Shown: positions 17,771 to 27,132, counted from the first letter of the stretch. The stretch: 64,000 bases of DNA from Pedobacter africanus (GCF_900176535.1 NZ_FWXT01000001.1:2480001-2544000); one strand, 5' to 3'. The notes: generated by a model not told the origin, from the letters alone. Program-made: numbers and translations.

Positions 17771-18019
17771 TTACCTGTCAATAGCGCCCATTACTTTCTG
17801 TCCGAACGCATTCAGTGCATCTCTTTCCGCTACGCCCGACTTTACGCTTTCATGTACTTCAAGCGCGCCGCAGATGTTGGTGATCATTTCCCCTGCCACA
17901 TCTATTTCTTCTTCACTTACCCCTCTGAACTCACAAAAAGCCTCTAAAACACCAAGGGTTGCCTCAAGTTCTTCTGGTGTGCTGTTCTGGAACAGTTGTC
18001 TTATTACCGGAATCTTCAT
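17771..18019 (-). CDS. DUF6952-like small acidic protein
   Basis: The 82-residue product (MKIPVIRQLFQ...) resembles small Bacteroidota proteins I know as DUF6952; the match is from memory. Typical family features seen here are the ALEVHESVKSG segment and an all-helical, acidic composition. No catalytic motif is visible. It overlaps the thioredoxin stop by one base and is the last gene of a peroxiredoxin-thioredoxin operon, so a role in peroxide defence is suggested by context only. Confidence 0.75.
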   Translation of the reverse strand: MKIPVIRQLFQNSTPEELEATLGVLEAFCEFRGVSEEEIDVAGEMITNICGALEVHESVKSGVAERDALNAFGQKVMGAIDR

Positions 18020-18327
18020 TACTTTATCTTATTAAATAATTCGCCCAATACTTCAGCCTTATTGGTTTGAACCTGATCAACCAGTGCCCCGCCTTCAAAG
18101 GCAGCAAAAGTCGGCAAATTATCAACGTTAGCCAGTTTTCGCGAGCCCGGAAGTTTTTCAGCATCAACAATAAGGAAAGCAACATCTTCATTTTCCGCTG
18201 CCAGCTTTTTAAACTTCGGCTTCATGATCCGGCAGTTTCCGCACCAGGATGCGGCATATTGAACCATTACCTTGTTGTTGTCTGCAACATATTGTTGAAG
18301 ATTATCTTCTGTTAATTCTAAAAACAT
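18019..18327 (-). CDS. Thioredoxin-family protein with CGNC active site
   Basis: This 102-residue single-domain thioredoxin has the active site WCGNC (residues about 28-32) instead of the classic WCGPC, and retains the cis-proline region (NLPTFAAF). It has no signal peptide, so it acts in the cytoplasm. It is 13 bases downstream of the peroxiredoxin gene and probably reduces that enzyme. The Asn in place of Pro should shift its redox potential relative to standard thioredoxin. Confidence 0.9.
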   Translation of the reverse strand: MFLELTEDNLQQYVADNNKVMVQYAASWCGNCRIMKPKFKKLAAENEDVAFLIVDAEKLPGSRKLANVDNLPTFAAFEGGALVDQVQTNKAEVLGELFNKIK

Positions 18328-18340
18328 GATTTTTAATTTA

Positions 18341-18973
18341 TTAGTTAGCGCTTAAATATTCAGCAACACCAGTCCTGTTGGCGTTCATTGCCGATTTTCC
18401 TTCTTCCCAGTTTGCAGGGCAAACTTCGCCATGCTTTTGTACGTGGGCATAAGCATCAATTAAACGCAGGTATTCTTTTACGTTTCTGCCTACAGGCATA
18501 TCGTTTACACTTTCGTGGAAAACCTTACCGGTTTCGTCAATTAAATAAGTTGCCCTGAAAGTTACGTTTGAGCCAGAGAAAGACTCGTTTCCTTCTTCAT
18601 CATAAGCAACATCCTGATCAACAATACCTAAAATATTGGCCAGGTGTCTGTGTGTATCTGCCAGGATCGGATAAGTTACACCTTCAATACCGCCATTGTC
18701 TTTTGCCGTATTCAACCACGCAAAATGCACCTCATTGGTATCGCATGAAGCACCGATTACGATGGTGTTCCTTTTTTCAAAATCAGGCAGGGCAGCCTGG
18801 AAGGCATGTAGTTCTGTTGGGCATACAAAAGTGAAATCTTTTGGGTACCAGAATAATAAAACTTTGCTTTGTTTGCTTACTGCTTCTTCAAATACATTGA
18901 TCTTCAGATCATCGCCCATTTCGGACATTGCATCAATACTTACACTAGGGAATTTTTTACCTACTATTGCCAT
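18341..18973 (-). CDS. 2-Cys peroxiredoxin (AhpC/Prx1 type)
   Basis: The 210-residue protein reduces hydrogen peroxide and organic peroxides. The peroxidatic cysteine is C51 in FTFVCPTELHAF, and the resolving cysteine is about C185 in HGEVCPANW, as in typical 2-Cys enzymes. It is the first gene of the operon that continues with a CGNC thioredoxin and a DUF6952-like protein. A well-formed Bacteroidota promoter lies 26-57 bases upstream of its ATG. No OxyR-like regulator is adjacent. Confidence 0.95.
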   Translation of the reverse strand: MAIVGKKFPSVSIDAMSEMGDDLKINVFEEAVSKQSKVLLFWYPKDFTFVCPTELHAFQAALPDFEKRNTIVIGASCDTNEVHFAWLNTAKDNGGIEGVTYPILADTHRHLANILGIVDQDVAYDEEGNESFSGSNVTFRATYLIDETGKVFHESVNDMPVGRNVKEYLRLIDAYAHVQKHGEVCPANWEEGKSAMNANRTGVAEYLSAN

Positions 18974-18998
18974 AATTATATTATTTTTTTTGATGGCA

Positions 18999-19030
18999 CA
19001 AAGGTACGGCTATCGCCCTTCAAAAACAAT
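18999..19030 (-). promoter_or_regulatory. Promoter of the peroxiredoxin operon
   Basis: On the minus strand ATTG is followed after exactly 20 bases by TACCTTTG, a perfect TAnnTTTG -7 box. The peroxiredoxin start codon follows about 26 bases downstream. Confidence 0.65.
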
Positions 19031-19081
19031 GAATTTGCAGATATAACACATACTTAATGTTGATGTGGATATAGAGAAAAT

Positions 19082-21436
19082 CTATGGCTGCTTTAAAGTC
19101 GACTCGAATAATTTATATATCCTTTTGTACTCGTCTGTCCAGCTGCTGGGCGTGGTAAAACCATGGTCTTCTACCGGGTACACCGCCAGTTCCCAATTGT
19201 CTTTTCCCAACGCTATCAGCCGCTGCGAAAGCCTTACGATATCCTGAAAATGCACGTTCACATCTACCATGCCATGGCACATCAGCAAATTGCCCTTTAG
19301 TCCCTCTGCAAAGTAAATGGGCGAACTGCGCTTATAGGCCAGCTCATCATTATAAGGCTCGTTTAAAATATTCGAGGTATAGCCATGATTGTAATGGGCC
19401 CAGTCTGTCACCGACCGTAACGCCGCCCCGCTGGCAAAGACCTCCTGCTCCTTAAACAAGGCCATCAGCGTAAGGAAACCACCGTAAGAGCCGCCATATA
19501 AGCCCACATGTTTGGGGTTTACCCCATATTTTTCTACCAGCATTTTCACCCCGTCTACCTGGTCGCTCAGGTCTTTGCCACCCATATGCCGGTAAATGCC
19601 GGTACGGTGCTTGCGCCCATAGCCCGAGCTGGCCGTATAATCGATATCGATCACGGTGTAGCCGTTATCGGCAAGCATATTGTTGAACATATACTCCCTT
19701 GAATACTGGCTCCACCAGTAATGCACGTTCTGCAGGTATCCTGCCCCATGTACAAATACCACTGCCGGTCGGTTGGGGTGCGGTGTTTTGGCCGGATAAA
19801 CCCTGGCATACACCTCATCACCATAACGATTTTTAAAGCTGACCATATCCGGCTCCCGCCAGCTGTAGGAATTGAACTCCGCTGTGGTAGAACTGGTGAT
19901 CTTTTGGGCTTTTGACCCTGCCTTATTGGGCTGTACATACAGCTCCCAGGGCTTGTTCATGTACGAATGGTTAATGGCCAGCCATTTTTCATCAGGAGAC
20001 AGCAGGACTTCATTTCCACCTTTCATACTGGTGAGCTGCTGCAGCTTTCCACCTGTGATATCCATGCTGTAAAAATGGGTGATCCCCGGATGCTCCTTAT
20101 TGGCACTGAAGTAAAACCGCTGTTTATCCTTGGAAAGCTTTAAAGATTGCACCTCCCAGTTTCCGGCAGTCAGCTGTCTTTTTTTACCGGTATGTACATC
20201 CGCCACATAAATGTGTGCATAGCCACTGGCCTCGCTTCGGTAATACACCCGGTCATTGTCCAGCCACTGTACTTCCCCTACACCAGGGCCGCCAATCCAG
20301 GCCTCGTCACGCTGCCGGTCTACCAGGCTCAGCCCCCCGCTTGCAGCATCCAGTCTCAGCAGCCAAAGGTCTTTGTTATCATGCGATGCAGCCACTATAA
20401 CCGCCGCGGTGCCCCTCTCGTTCCAGTTCGGTGCCGAAAGCTCCACAAGCCTGTCGGCATTCTTTTTTTTCCGCTCTTCCAGCGCCTCAGGGTAATCCTT
20501 TAAATAATCCGGTAAATCTTTGATCCCCGGGATCTGTGCCGTAAGGATTCTGTACACAGTATCCCTCCTCAAATCATAAATATAAATTTCAGCAGCAACG
20601 GGGGTTTCCCCAACCTTGGCCCTGGTATTCAGCTCCTCCGTATAGCCCGAGGCCGTAACATAGCTGGGTACAATTGTTCTTTTCTCTTTATCCGAGGCTT
20701 CCCTTAGCTTATAGCTCAGGTAATGTGCATCAGGGCTCAGCACCAGGTCGCTCAACCTTTTATCCCCAATATAAACGGGCTTCATTTTTTTGTCTGCCCC
20801 TTCCTTATCCGTTGCCGATAAAAGTTCGGGCAGATCCACCTTACTGTTTTTGAGCACATCAAACAGTTCGCTTTGCTGCTGCTTTAGCCATTCATCTTTC
20901 TTTGAGGTGTTCTTCTTATCTCCACCCGGCGCTTTGTCAGCTTTAACGATATTGCTCAACTGCCGGGTCTCGCTGGTTTTAAGGTTAAGCTCAAAAAAGT
21001 TACTGCCCTTTTGATAGGCAATATTTCCATTGTTTAAGAACATCGGGCTCCCTTCATATTCCTCAGTTTGGGTCAGCCTCCGGGCTTTGCCCGTTTTCAG
21101 TTCGTAGCAATAAATGTCGCCCCCTTTTTCGGCCAGCCCCATCGAACGATCTCTATTATACTTATAACTCATCCCTACGGCCTCATCGGCAGCCAGTGCC
21201 TTTATCGTATCTGTTTTACCGGAAGCCACATTTACCTGGTAAAGCCCTGCTTTGGCCGCTCCCTTTGGGTTCCAGTTAAAAAATATCCGTTTGCTGTCGG
21301 CCGACCAGCGGAAAGCTGAAGGCGAAACGCCAATCCATTTCTGGTCCCTCATGATCTTTTCTACCGTCAGCGGGGCAAGCTGCTGCGCCGAAGCCGTCGA
21401 CACAAACAAACAAAACAACAGGCCAAGTTTTCTCAT
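19082..21436 (-). CDS. Secreted S9-family prolyl oligopeptidase / dipeptidyl peptidase IV-like
   Basis: The 784-residue protein starts with a signal peptide (LGLLFCLFVSTASAQ), has an N-terminal beta-propeller of WD40-like repeats (for example LSPDAHYLSYKL, LSPDEKWLAIN) and a C-terminal alpha/beta hydrolase. The nucleophile is in GLYGGSYGGFLTLMAL, and the acid and histidine are in MVDVNVHFQD and PVEDHGF. It should cleave short peptides in the periplasm. Its ATG overlaps the stop of the upstream FAD-like gene (ATGA), so the two are translationally coupled. Confidence 0.93.
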   Translation of the reverse strand: MRKLGLLFCLFVSTASAQQLAPLTVEKIMRDQKWIGVSPSAFRWSADSKRIFFNWNPKGAAKAGLYQVNVASGKTDTIKALAADEAVGMSYKYNRDRSMGLAEKGGDIYCYELKTGKARRLTQTEEYEGSPMFLNNGNIAYQKGSNFFELNLKTSETRQLSNIVKADKAPGGDKKNTSKKDEWLKQQQSELFDVLKNSKVDLPELLSATDKEGADKKMKPVYIGDKRLSDLVLSPDAHYLSYKLREASDKEKRTIVPSYVTASGYTEELNTRAKVGETPVAAEIYIYDLRRDTVYRILTAQIPGIKDLPDYLKDYPEALEERKKKNADRLVELSAPNWNERGTAAVIVAASHDNKDLWLLRLDAASGGLSLVDRQRDEAWIGGPGVGEVQWLDNDRVYYRSEASGYAHIYVADVHTGKKRQLTAGNWEVQSLKLSKDKQRFYFSANKEHPGITHFYSMDITGGKLQQLTSMKGGNEVLLSPDEKWLAINHSYMNKPWELYVQPNKAGSKAQKITSSTTAEFNSYSWREPDMVSFKNRYGDEVYARVYPAKTPHPNRPAVVFVHGAGYLQNVHYWWSQYSREYMFNNMLADNGYTVIDIDYTASSGYGRKHRTGIYRHMGGKDLSDQVDGVKMLVEKYGVNPKHVGLYGGSYGGFLTLMALFKEQEVFASGAALRSVTDWAHYNHGYTSNILNEPYNDELAYKRSSPIYFAEGLKGNLLMCHGMVDVNVHFQDIVRLSQRLIALGKDNWELAVYPVEDHGFTTPSSWTDEYKRIYKLFESTLKQP

Positions 21437-22641
21437 CTCAACACCCTCCCCGCTTTGTCTGTATTGACCACAAAAGGATTTAAATATTCATTCACCAGCA
21501 CGGCAAATTCCCTGCGTGTAGCCACCCTGGCCTCATCAAATTCTGTTTTAAAATGATAGCCCCTGCCCCATTTCTTCTTCACCTCCTCCCTGGTCGTTTC
21601 CAGAGATTTATTGCCTACCCTGCACACCAGGTCCAGTACCCCTCCAAGGGTCATATCAGCAGATTTATAGTCATCAAACCAGATCTGGGCCTTGTAATAA
21701 AATTCTTTTATGGGTTCCTTTACTTCCGCGGTTGTTACAGGCTTATCCGGCATAAACCTGGCCTCTCCCTCGGCAATCCCAGCTTTCAGAAAACCTGACA
21801 AGCCAATGAACTGAATGGCCTGCCAGTTGCTGTCGGCATTCGGGATGTCAGCAAAAGGCATAAGAGAAAGCTTATAGTTGATCAACTCGCGCTGTATCGC
21901 CTTGAGGTTGGAAAGCGAGGTTTTGATCTTAAAAAAAACGGCATAGGCCGCTGTAGCCCCAGCTGCCTGTCCTCCGGCCATGCTTTCTGTTTCCCTGTTC
22001 AGCAGCACCAGGTTTTCCTGTTCGGGTAAGAGCAGGCTGTACAGCTGTACAAACTGAGCAGTAGTATTGCCTTTGGCATATCCGGCAGCAATACTGTTCC
22101 GGTAAAGGTTGCTTGCGTAACTGAAATCCTGCCAGGTTTCGGCAGGCTTAACTGCAAGCGGTATGGCCCCGTCAACATTACCGCTGCCGTCGGCATTTAC
22201 CAGTACCTCGGGCTTTATTGTCCTGCCATCGGCCAGCAGAACATTCCAGTTGTTGCCCGAGCGTTTGATCCTTGACCATTTGATGTTCCGGATCACCGTC
22301 AGGTTTTTAAGGCTGTCGCCCCAGGACTTCAGCACCGCATTGGCGCTTGTCCCATCGACATAAACGGCAGTCAGGCTGTCTTTGATCCCTTTCGCCTTAC
22401 GCATTTTATGCAGGAAATCCAGCTCCAGCCCTGATGCCAGGTTCCTGTCCATTTCCGAAAGCTTGTATTCCCGTGCCTGCAGCAGCAGGATCGTTTTTAC
22501 GCCGGAAATGGCCGACTGAAATCCCGCACCAATTGCATTATTCCCATTTCCAATCACCAGCACACCGGTTTTTAGGGTTTGCGCCCTGCAGATCTGCGCC
22601 ATCAGCAGCATTGTGAAAACAAAAAACAATCTTCTTTTCAT
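21433..22641 (-). CDS. Secreted FAD-dependent-oxidoreductase-like protein with degenerate cofactor motif
   Basis: This 402-residue protein has a signal peptide (LLMAQICRAQ). It resembles the N- and mid-parts of secreted Bacteroidota FAD-dependent oxidoreductases: VLADGRTIKPEVLVNADGSG and AGGQAAGATAAYAVF recall the family's DG-x-I-x-A and GQAAG motifs. The expected GGGxxG nucleotide loop is instead VIGNGNNAIGAGFQSA, and the LGGLTSGG segment is missing. It is also shorter than usual relatives (about 550-650 residues). It may be a non-catalytic or altered-cofactor paralogue. It is coupled to the S9 peptidase gene and divergent from the aldehyde dehydrogenase gene 44 bases away. The assignment is tentative. 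Confidence 0.6.
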   Translation of the reverse strand: MKRRLFFVFTMLLMAQICRAQTLKTGVLVIGNGNNAIGAGFQSAISGVKTILLLQAREYKLSEMDRNLASGLELDFLHKMRKAKGIKDSLTAVYVDGTSANAVLKSWGDSLKNLTVIRNIKWSRIKRSGNNWNVLLADGRTIKPEVLVNADGSGNVDGAIPLAVKPAETWQDFSYASNLYRNSIAAGYAKGNTTAQFVQLYSLLLPEQENLVLLNRETESMAGGQAAGATAAYAVFFKIKTSLSNLKAIQRELINYKLSLMPFADIPNADSNWQAIQFIGLSGFLKAGIAEGEARFMPDKPVTTAEVKEPIKEFYYKAQIWFDDYKSADMTLGGVLDLVCRVGNKSLETTREEVKKKWGRGYHFKTEFDEARVATRREFAVLVNEYLNPFVVNTDKAGRVLR

Positions 22642-22685
22642 CCTGTATCTCTTATATTTAAATCTGATCTGTAATAACCTGTTCC

Positions 22686-24086
22686 ATGAGCCAAACTCTC
22701 AACTCCATATTTGAAGCCCAGCAAAAGCATAAATATACGCTTAGAAACAGCAATGCGGTACAAAGAATTCAGAAATTAAAAACTTTGATGGCCGCTATTG
22801 AAAACCATGAGGAAGACATTTATGCGGCCCTGCAAAGCGACCTGCGTAAGAGCCGCTTTGAGGCGGCCGTAACCGAAGTGATTTTTATTTACAGTGAGAT
22901 CCGTTTTGCCATCAGCAAGCTGGGCAGCTGGATGAAACCCAAAAGGGCAGGTAAAACCATGACCAGCTTGCTGGCCCGGAACCGCATATGGTACGAGCCC
23001 AAAGGCTCCTGCCTCATCATCTCGCCCTGGAACTACCCGTTCCAACTCATGATGGCGCCTCTGGTCTCGGCTATTGCTGCGGGTAACTGCGCTATCCTGA
23101 AACCTTCGGAGCTTAGCCCTGCCACCAGTGCCATTATCACTAAAATTGTTAAGGCCTGCTTTGAGGAAAAGGAAATCTGCTGCATTGAAGGCGATGCAAG
23201 TACGTCTACAGCCTTGCTGACCCTACCTTTCGACCATATCTTTTTTACCGGCAGCACCGCCATAGGCAAGGTGGTGATGGAAGCCGCAGCCAAACACCTC
23301 AGCTCGGTAACTCTGGAACTCGGCGGAAAGTCGCCCGTTATTGTAGATGAAACCGCGGACCTGAAAGTTGCGGCAGAAAAAATTGCCTGGGGCAAGCTGC
23401 TCAATGCCGGGCAAACCTGTATTGCACCCGATTATGTGCTGGTGCCCCTGTCGCTGCAGGAAAGTTTTATAGGGCATTACCAACAAGCGGCTTCGGCCAT
23501 GTTCCTGAAAGCAGGGGGGCAGCCTAACCCCGATGGTTATGCCAAAATCATCAATGAAAGACATTTCAACAGAATAGCAGGATTGATAGACGAAGCGGTG
23601 AATAGGGGCGCCAGGATAGCTTTCGGCGGCGAAAAAGAGGAGGCCAGCCAATCCATATCCCCAACCCTGCTCAGCCAGCTGCCCGTGGGGACTGCAGTAA
23701 TGGAAGAAGAAATATTCGGCCCGGTGCTGCCACTGATCGCTTACGCAAACCTGGAAGAGGCCATTGCCCGGGTAAACGAAAAAAGCAAGCCCCTGGCGCT
23801 GTACATTTTCAGTTCCTCGAAAAAGAACATCCGTCATATCCTGAAAAACACATCATCTGGCGGGGCCTGTGTAAATGATGTGCTGGTACACATTTCCAAT
23901 CCGCGGCTCCCATTTGGCGGCGTAAATGCAAGTGGCATCGGTAGCAGCCATGGTTTTTTTGGCTTTAAAGCCTTCTCGCACGAAAGGGCCGTAGTGTTTC
24001 AGCCGGGCATCAATACCACAAAAATCATTTATCCGCCTTATGAGGGAAAATCCTGGCTGCTCAAGTGGCTGAAAAAACTAATGTGA
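22686..24086 (+). CDS. Aldehyde dehydrogenase (class 3-like)
   Basis: The 466-residue NAD(P)-dependent enzyme oxidises aldehydes to carboxylates. The general base is in TLELGGKSPVIV and the nucleophile cysteine in NAGQTCIAPDYVLVP; IIFTGST-like HIFFTGSTAIG marks the cofactor site. Its length and the C-terminal NASGIGSSHGFFGFKAFSHER segment fit the ALDH3/fatty-aldehyde class. The C-terminal tail (WLLKWLKKLM) is amphipathic and could associate with membrane. It is a single gene, with no pathway partners adjacent. Confidence 0.93.
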   Translation: MSQTLNSIFEAQQKHKYTLRNSNAVQRIQKLKTLMAAIENHEEDIYAALQSDLRKSRFEAAVTEVIFIYSEIRFAISKLGSWMKPKRAGKTMTSLLARNRIWYEPKGSCLIISPWNYPFQLMMAPLVSAIAAGNCAILKPSELSPATSAIITKIVKACFEEKEICCIEGDASTSTALLTLPFDHIFFTGSTAIGKVVMEAAAKHLSSVTLELGGKSPVIVDETADLKVAAEKIAWGKLLNAGQTCIAPDYVLVPLSLQESFIGHYQQAASAMFLKAGGQPNPDGYAKIINERHFNRIAGLIDEAVNRGARIAFGGEKEEASQSISPTLLSQLPVGTAVMEEEIFGPVLPLIAYANLEEAIARVNEKSKPLALYIFSSSKKNIRHILKNTSSGGACVNDVLVHISNPRLPFGGVNASGIGSSHGFFGFKAFSHERAVVFQPGINTTKIIYPPYEGKSWLLKWLKKLM

Positions 24087-24109
24087 GAGAATTAATTGCA
24101 TCGACGTGC

Positions 24110-24937
24110 TCAACCAATTCTGACTGAGGTCATCGTGAGTGAGCCGCCCACCGCTTTATCGTTAAACAAGGAAACGGGTTCTGTAGCATTCTGCAGCCCC
24201 AGGGTATACATCAGAGGCAGGTAATGTTCGGGCGTTGGAATAGCCAGCATCGCTTCCCTGCCCAGGTTCTGGTAGTCGAGCAACCGCTGATGCTCATTAT
24301 TCAGGATCAGGGATTTGAACCGTTCATTCATTTCCAGCGCCCAGTCGTAGCCACCGCCATTGATCATTTCCCAGCTCATCATCTGCAGGTTATGTACCAT
24401 ATTGCCGCTGCCCAGGACGAGTACCCCCTTTTTGCGCAGGGCATACAGCTCTCCGGCCAGCTGGTAATGATACTCGGGGGCCTTGGTATAGTCTATGCTC
24501 AACTGCAGCACAGGAATATTGGCCTGCGGATACATGTGCCGCACTACTGTCCATGCCCCATGGTCGAGGCCCCAGTCATGGTCCAGACCAACAACAGCAC
24601 TATGAATCAGGCTGGCCGTTTCTGCGGCCAAAGCCGGATCGCCCGGGGCAGGGTACTGTACATCAAACAAGGCCTGCGGAAAACCTCCGAAATCGTGGAT
24701 GGTCTTTGGGAAGTCCATAGCGGTAACATGCGTTCCGCGTGTAAACCAATGGGCAGAAACCACCAGTACAGCCTTAGGCTGCGGAATATCCCTGGCCATT
24801 CCAGCCCATGTGGTGCTGAACGCGTTGTTTTCAATCCCATTCATCGGAGAACCATGACCGATAAACAAAACGGGCATCAAGCCGTCCTGCTCCTGCAGGT
24901 TACCGGTAAATGTTTTGAATTCAGCTAATCCAGACAT
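24110..24937 (-). CDS. ygiD: 4,5-DOPA extradiol dioxygenase-like protein (YgiD/LigB family)
   Basis: This 275-residue protein belongs to the LigB-like extradiol dioxygenase superfamily. Metal-ligand histidines are seen in LFIGHGSPMN and VVSAHWFTRG, with further conserved histidines in DHDWGLDHGAWTVVRHMYP. YgiD opens L-DOPA in vitro, but the natural substrate in most bacteria is unknown. An in-frame ATG at 24961 would overlap the upstream YceI gene by 17 bases; ATG 24937 (MSGLAEFKTF) leaves a 7-base gap and is preferred. It is probably co-transcribed with the YceI gene. Confidence 0.9.
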   Translation of the reverse strand: MSGLAEFKTFTGNLQEQDGLMPVLFIGHGSPMNGIENNAFSTTWAGMARDIPQPKAVLVVSAHWFTRGTHVTAMDFPKTIHDFGGFPQALFDVQYPAPGDPALAAETASLIHSAVVGLDHDWGLDHGAWTVVRHMYPQANIPVLQLSIDYTKAPEYHYQLAGELYALRKKGVLVLGSGNMVHNLQMMSWEMINGGGYDWALEMNERFKSLILNNEHQRLLDYQNLGREAMLAIPTPEHYLPLMYTLGLQNATEPVSLFNDKAVGGSLTMTSVRIG

Positions 24938-24944
24938 GATTGAC

Positions 24945-25517
24945 TTATTTTGCCTGAACAAATTCCAGGTTTAGGATCACTTTAACCTCTTTACCCACAC
25001 CAGCCCCTGTCGGGTCGTATTTAATGTTATAATCCAGCCTGTTTACCGTTGTCGTTGCCGTAAAGCCTGCTTTGGTATTGCCCTGCTGATCTTTGGCCGT
25101 CCCGCCATAAACCACATTAAAGATCACATCCTTAGTTACGTCACGGATAGTCAGTTTTCCGTTCAGCGCATAATTGTTCCCTTTTAGCTTTTTAAAGGAG
25201 GATCCCTCAAAAGTCATGGCCGGGAATTTTTCGGCATTAAAAAAATCGTCTGTTTTCAGGTGATTGTCGCGCATGTCCACCCCTGTTGTGATGCTGTTCA
25301 CATCTACTGTAAAATTGATCTTCGCATCCGTAAGGTCGGCCTTGGCGGCGGTAACCGAGCCGTCAAATTTTTTAAATGAGCCGTCAACAAAAGAAATGCC
25401 CATGTGCCTTACAGAGAAATTAACAAAGGAATGCATCGGATCTACCGTCCATTTAGTCTGTGCGAAAGACGCAACGCTGATTGACACTGCAACCAGGAAT
25501 AAAAATACCTTCTTCAT
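24945..25517 (-). CDS. Periplasmic YceI-family lipocalin-like protein
   Basis: The 190-residue protein has a signal peptide (FLFLVAVSISVASFAQ) and the YceI fold pattern: WTVDPMHSFVNFSVRHMGISFVDG at the start and repeated FTVDVNSITTGVDMRDNHLK, DFFNAEKFPAMTFEGSSF. YceI proteins bind polyisoprenoid-type lipids in a beta-barrel pocket. It is 7 bases upstream of ygiD, suggesting a two-gene operon, though no biochemical link between them is known. Confidence 0.92.
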   Translation of the reverse strand: MKKVFLFLVAVSISVASFAQTKWTVDPMHSFVNFSVRHMGISFVDGSFKKFDGSVTAAKADLTDAKINFTVDVNSITTGVDMRDNHLKTDDFFNAEKFPAMTFEGSSFKKLKGNNYALNGKLTIRDVTKDVIFNVVYGGTAKDQQGNTKAGFTATTTVNRLDYNIKYDPTGAGVGKEVKVILNLEFVQAK

Positions 25518-25633
25518 CTTCTTTTTGATTTAAATGATTTACAAAGCTATAACGATCCAGGGCCGCAATTGTTGACCTATGATAAGAAATTCTGCGGCTA
25601 AATAAATAACTTAGCCGGGTAATTGAACTCAAC

Positions 25634-26356
25634 ATGAAGAAGTATTTTACGTTAATGCTTTGCCTTTGCTTCGCATCGGCTTTTTCCGCAAAACCCAAAC
25701 ATCAGTACGTTAAAATCAAAACAGCGCTGGGCGAGTGCGTCATCCGCTTGTATAACGAAACCCCGCAGCACCGCGATAACTTCCTGAAACTGACAGAAAA
25801 AGGAACTTATAATGGCACACTGTTTCACCGGGTCATCAAAGATTTCATGATCCAGGGGGGCGACCCGGACTCTAAAACCGCTCAGCCAGGGGCTTTGCTT
25901 GGCGAAGGTACCCTAGGCTATACTGTTCCGGCAGAGTTCCGCGACAGCCTTTTCCATAAAAAGGGGGTACTGGCAGCTGCACGCGACAACAATCCGGAAA
26001 AGGCCTCCAGCGGAAGCCAGTTCTATATTGTTCAGGGCAAAACATTTACCGATGCCCAGCTGGACGATCTCGAAAACAAACGCCTGAAATTTAAACTGCC
26101 CCAATACCAGCGCGAAGTCTATAAAACCCTCGGCGGCACCCCGCACCTCGACCGCAACTATACCGTATACGGAGAAGTGGTGAAAGGCCTGGAGATGGTC
26201 GATAAAATCGCCATCGTAAAAACAGACGGCAACAACAGGCCCCTTGAAGATGTAAAAATGACCATTACTGTTTTAAAGCGCAGGGAAGCCCGGAAACTGG
26301 AAAAAGAACTGGCCAAACAGGCAAAAGCTGCCGCAGAAATAAAAAAACTATCATAA
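25634..26356 (+). CDS. Secreted cyclophilin-type peptidyl-prolyl isomerase
   Basis: This 240-residue protein has a signal peptide (MKKYFTLMLCLCFASAFSA) and a cyclophilin domain: LFHRVIKDFMIQGGDP, SSGSQFYIVQG and YTVYGEVVKGLEMVDKI. Compared with a minimal cyclophilin it has an insertion of roughly 35 residues after the FYIVQGK strand (TFTDAQLDDLENKRLK onward). It ends with a charged helical tail (RREARKLEKELAKQAKAAAE). It should catalyse proline isomerisation in folding of exported proteins. It is three bases upstream of xth, likely co-transcribed. Confidence 0.94.
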   Translation: MKKYFTLMLCLCFASAFSAKPKHQYVKIKTALGECVIRLYNETPQHRDNFLKLTEKGTYNGTLFHRVIKDFMIQGGDPDSKTAQPGALLGEGTLGYTVPAEFRDSLFHKKGVLAAARDNNPEKASSGSQFYIVQGKTFTDAQLDDLENKRLKFKLPQYQREVYKTLGGTPHLDRNYTVYGEVVKGLEMVDKIAIVKTDGNNRPLEDVKMTITVLKRREARKLEKELAKQAKAAAEIKKLS

Positions 26357-26359
26357 GCT

Positions 26360-27130
26360 ATGAAGATTATCTCCTATAACGTCAACGGCATCCGCTCTGC
26401 CTCCACTAAAAATTTCTTCGGCTGGCTGCAGGCCACCGATGCCGATATGGTTTGCATGCAGGAAGTGAAGGCCCTGCCCGCTCAAATCCCGGAAATTATT
26501 GCGCTGATTGAACAGCTGGGCTACCATCACTACTGGTTCCCTGCCGAAAAAAAGGGTTATAGCGGCGTGGCCATCCTGACCAGGATAAAGCCCAATCATG
26601 TGGCGTACGGCTGCGGCGAAGAGTGGATCGATAAAGAAGGCCGCATCCTGCGGGCAGATTTTGACGACTTTTCCCTGATGAGCGTATACCTTCCTTCAGG
26701 TTCCAGCGGTGATGAGCGTCAGGTGAAGAAATACGAGTTCATGCGCTTTTTTGATAATTACATCGGCGAACTGCGTAAAACCCTTCCTAACCTGATCATT
26801 TCGGGCGATTATAACATCTGCCATACGGCCATCGATATCCACAATCCAAAATCCAATGCCAACTCTTCAGGCTTCCTGCCCGAAGAAAGGGAATGGATGG
26901 AGCTGTTCATCAACAACGGCTTTATCGATACCTTCAGGCATTTCAACAAAGACCCGCACCACTATACCTGGTGGAGTTTCAGGGCCAATTCAAGGGCCAA
27001 GAACCTGGGCTGGCGCATCGATTACCACCTGGCCACACAGCCCATGCTGGCCCGCTTAAAGCATGTGGCCATCCTGGCGGATGCCATACATTCCGACCAT
27101 TGCCCCGTTTTGTTAGAACTTAACCCATAA
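26360..27130 (+). CDS. xth: Exodeoxyribonuclease III / AP endonuclease
   Basis: The 256-residue enzyme removes 3' blocks and cuts abasic sites in base-excision repair. The EEP-family motifs are complete: SYNVNGIRSA, MQEVKA (metal-binding Glu), SGDYNICH (Asp/Asn), WWSFRANSRAKNLGWRIDYHL and SDHCPVLLEL (catalytic Asp-His). It follows the cyclophilin gene by three bases and precedes hutI by two, so it sits within a run of four tightly packed genes, although the functions are unrelated. Confidence 0.95.
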   Translation: MKIISYNVNGIRSASTKNFFGWLQATDADMVCMQEVKALPAQIPEIIALIEQLGYHHYWFPAEKKGYSGVAILTRIKPNHVAYGCGEEWIDKEGRILRADFDDFSLMSVYLPSGSSGDERQVKKYEFMRFFDNYIGELRKTLPNLIISGDYNICHTAIDIHNPKSNANSSGFLPEEREWMELFINNGFIDTFRHFNKDPHHYTWWSFRANSRAKNLGWRIDYHLATQPMLARLKHVAILADAIHSDHCPVLLELNP

Positions 27131-27132
27131 CC

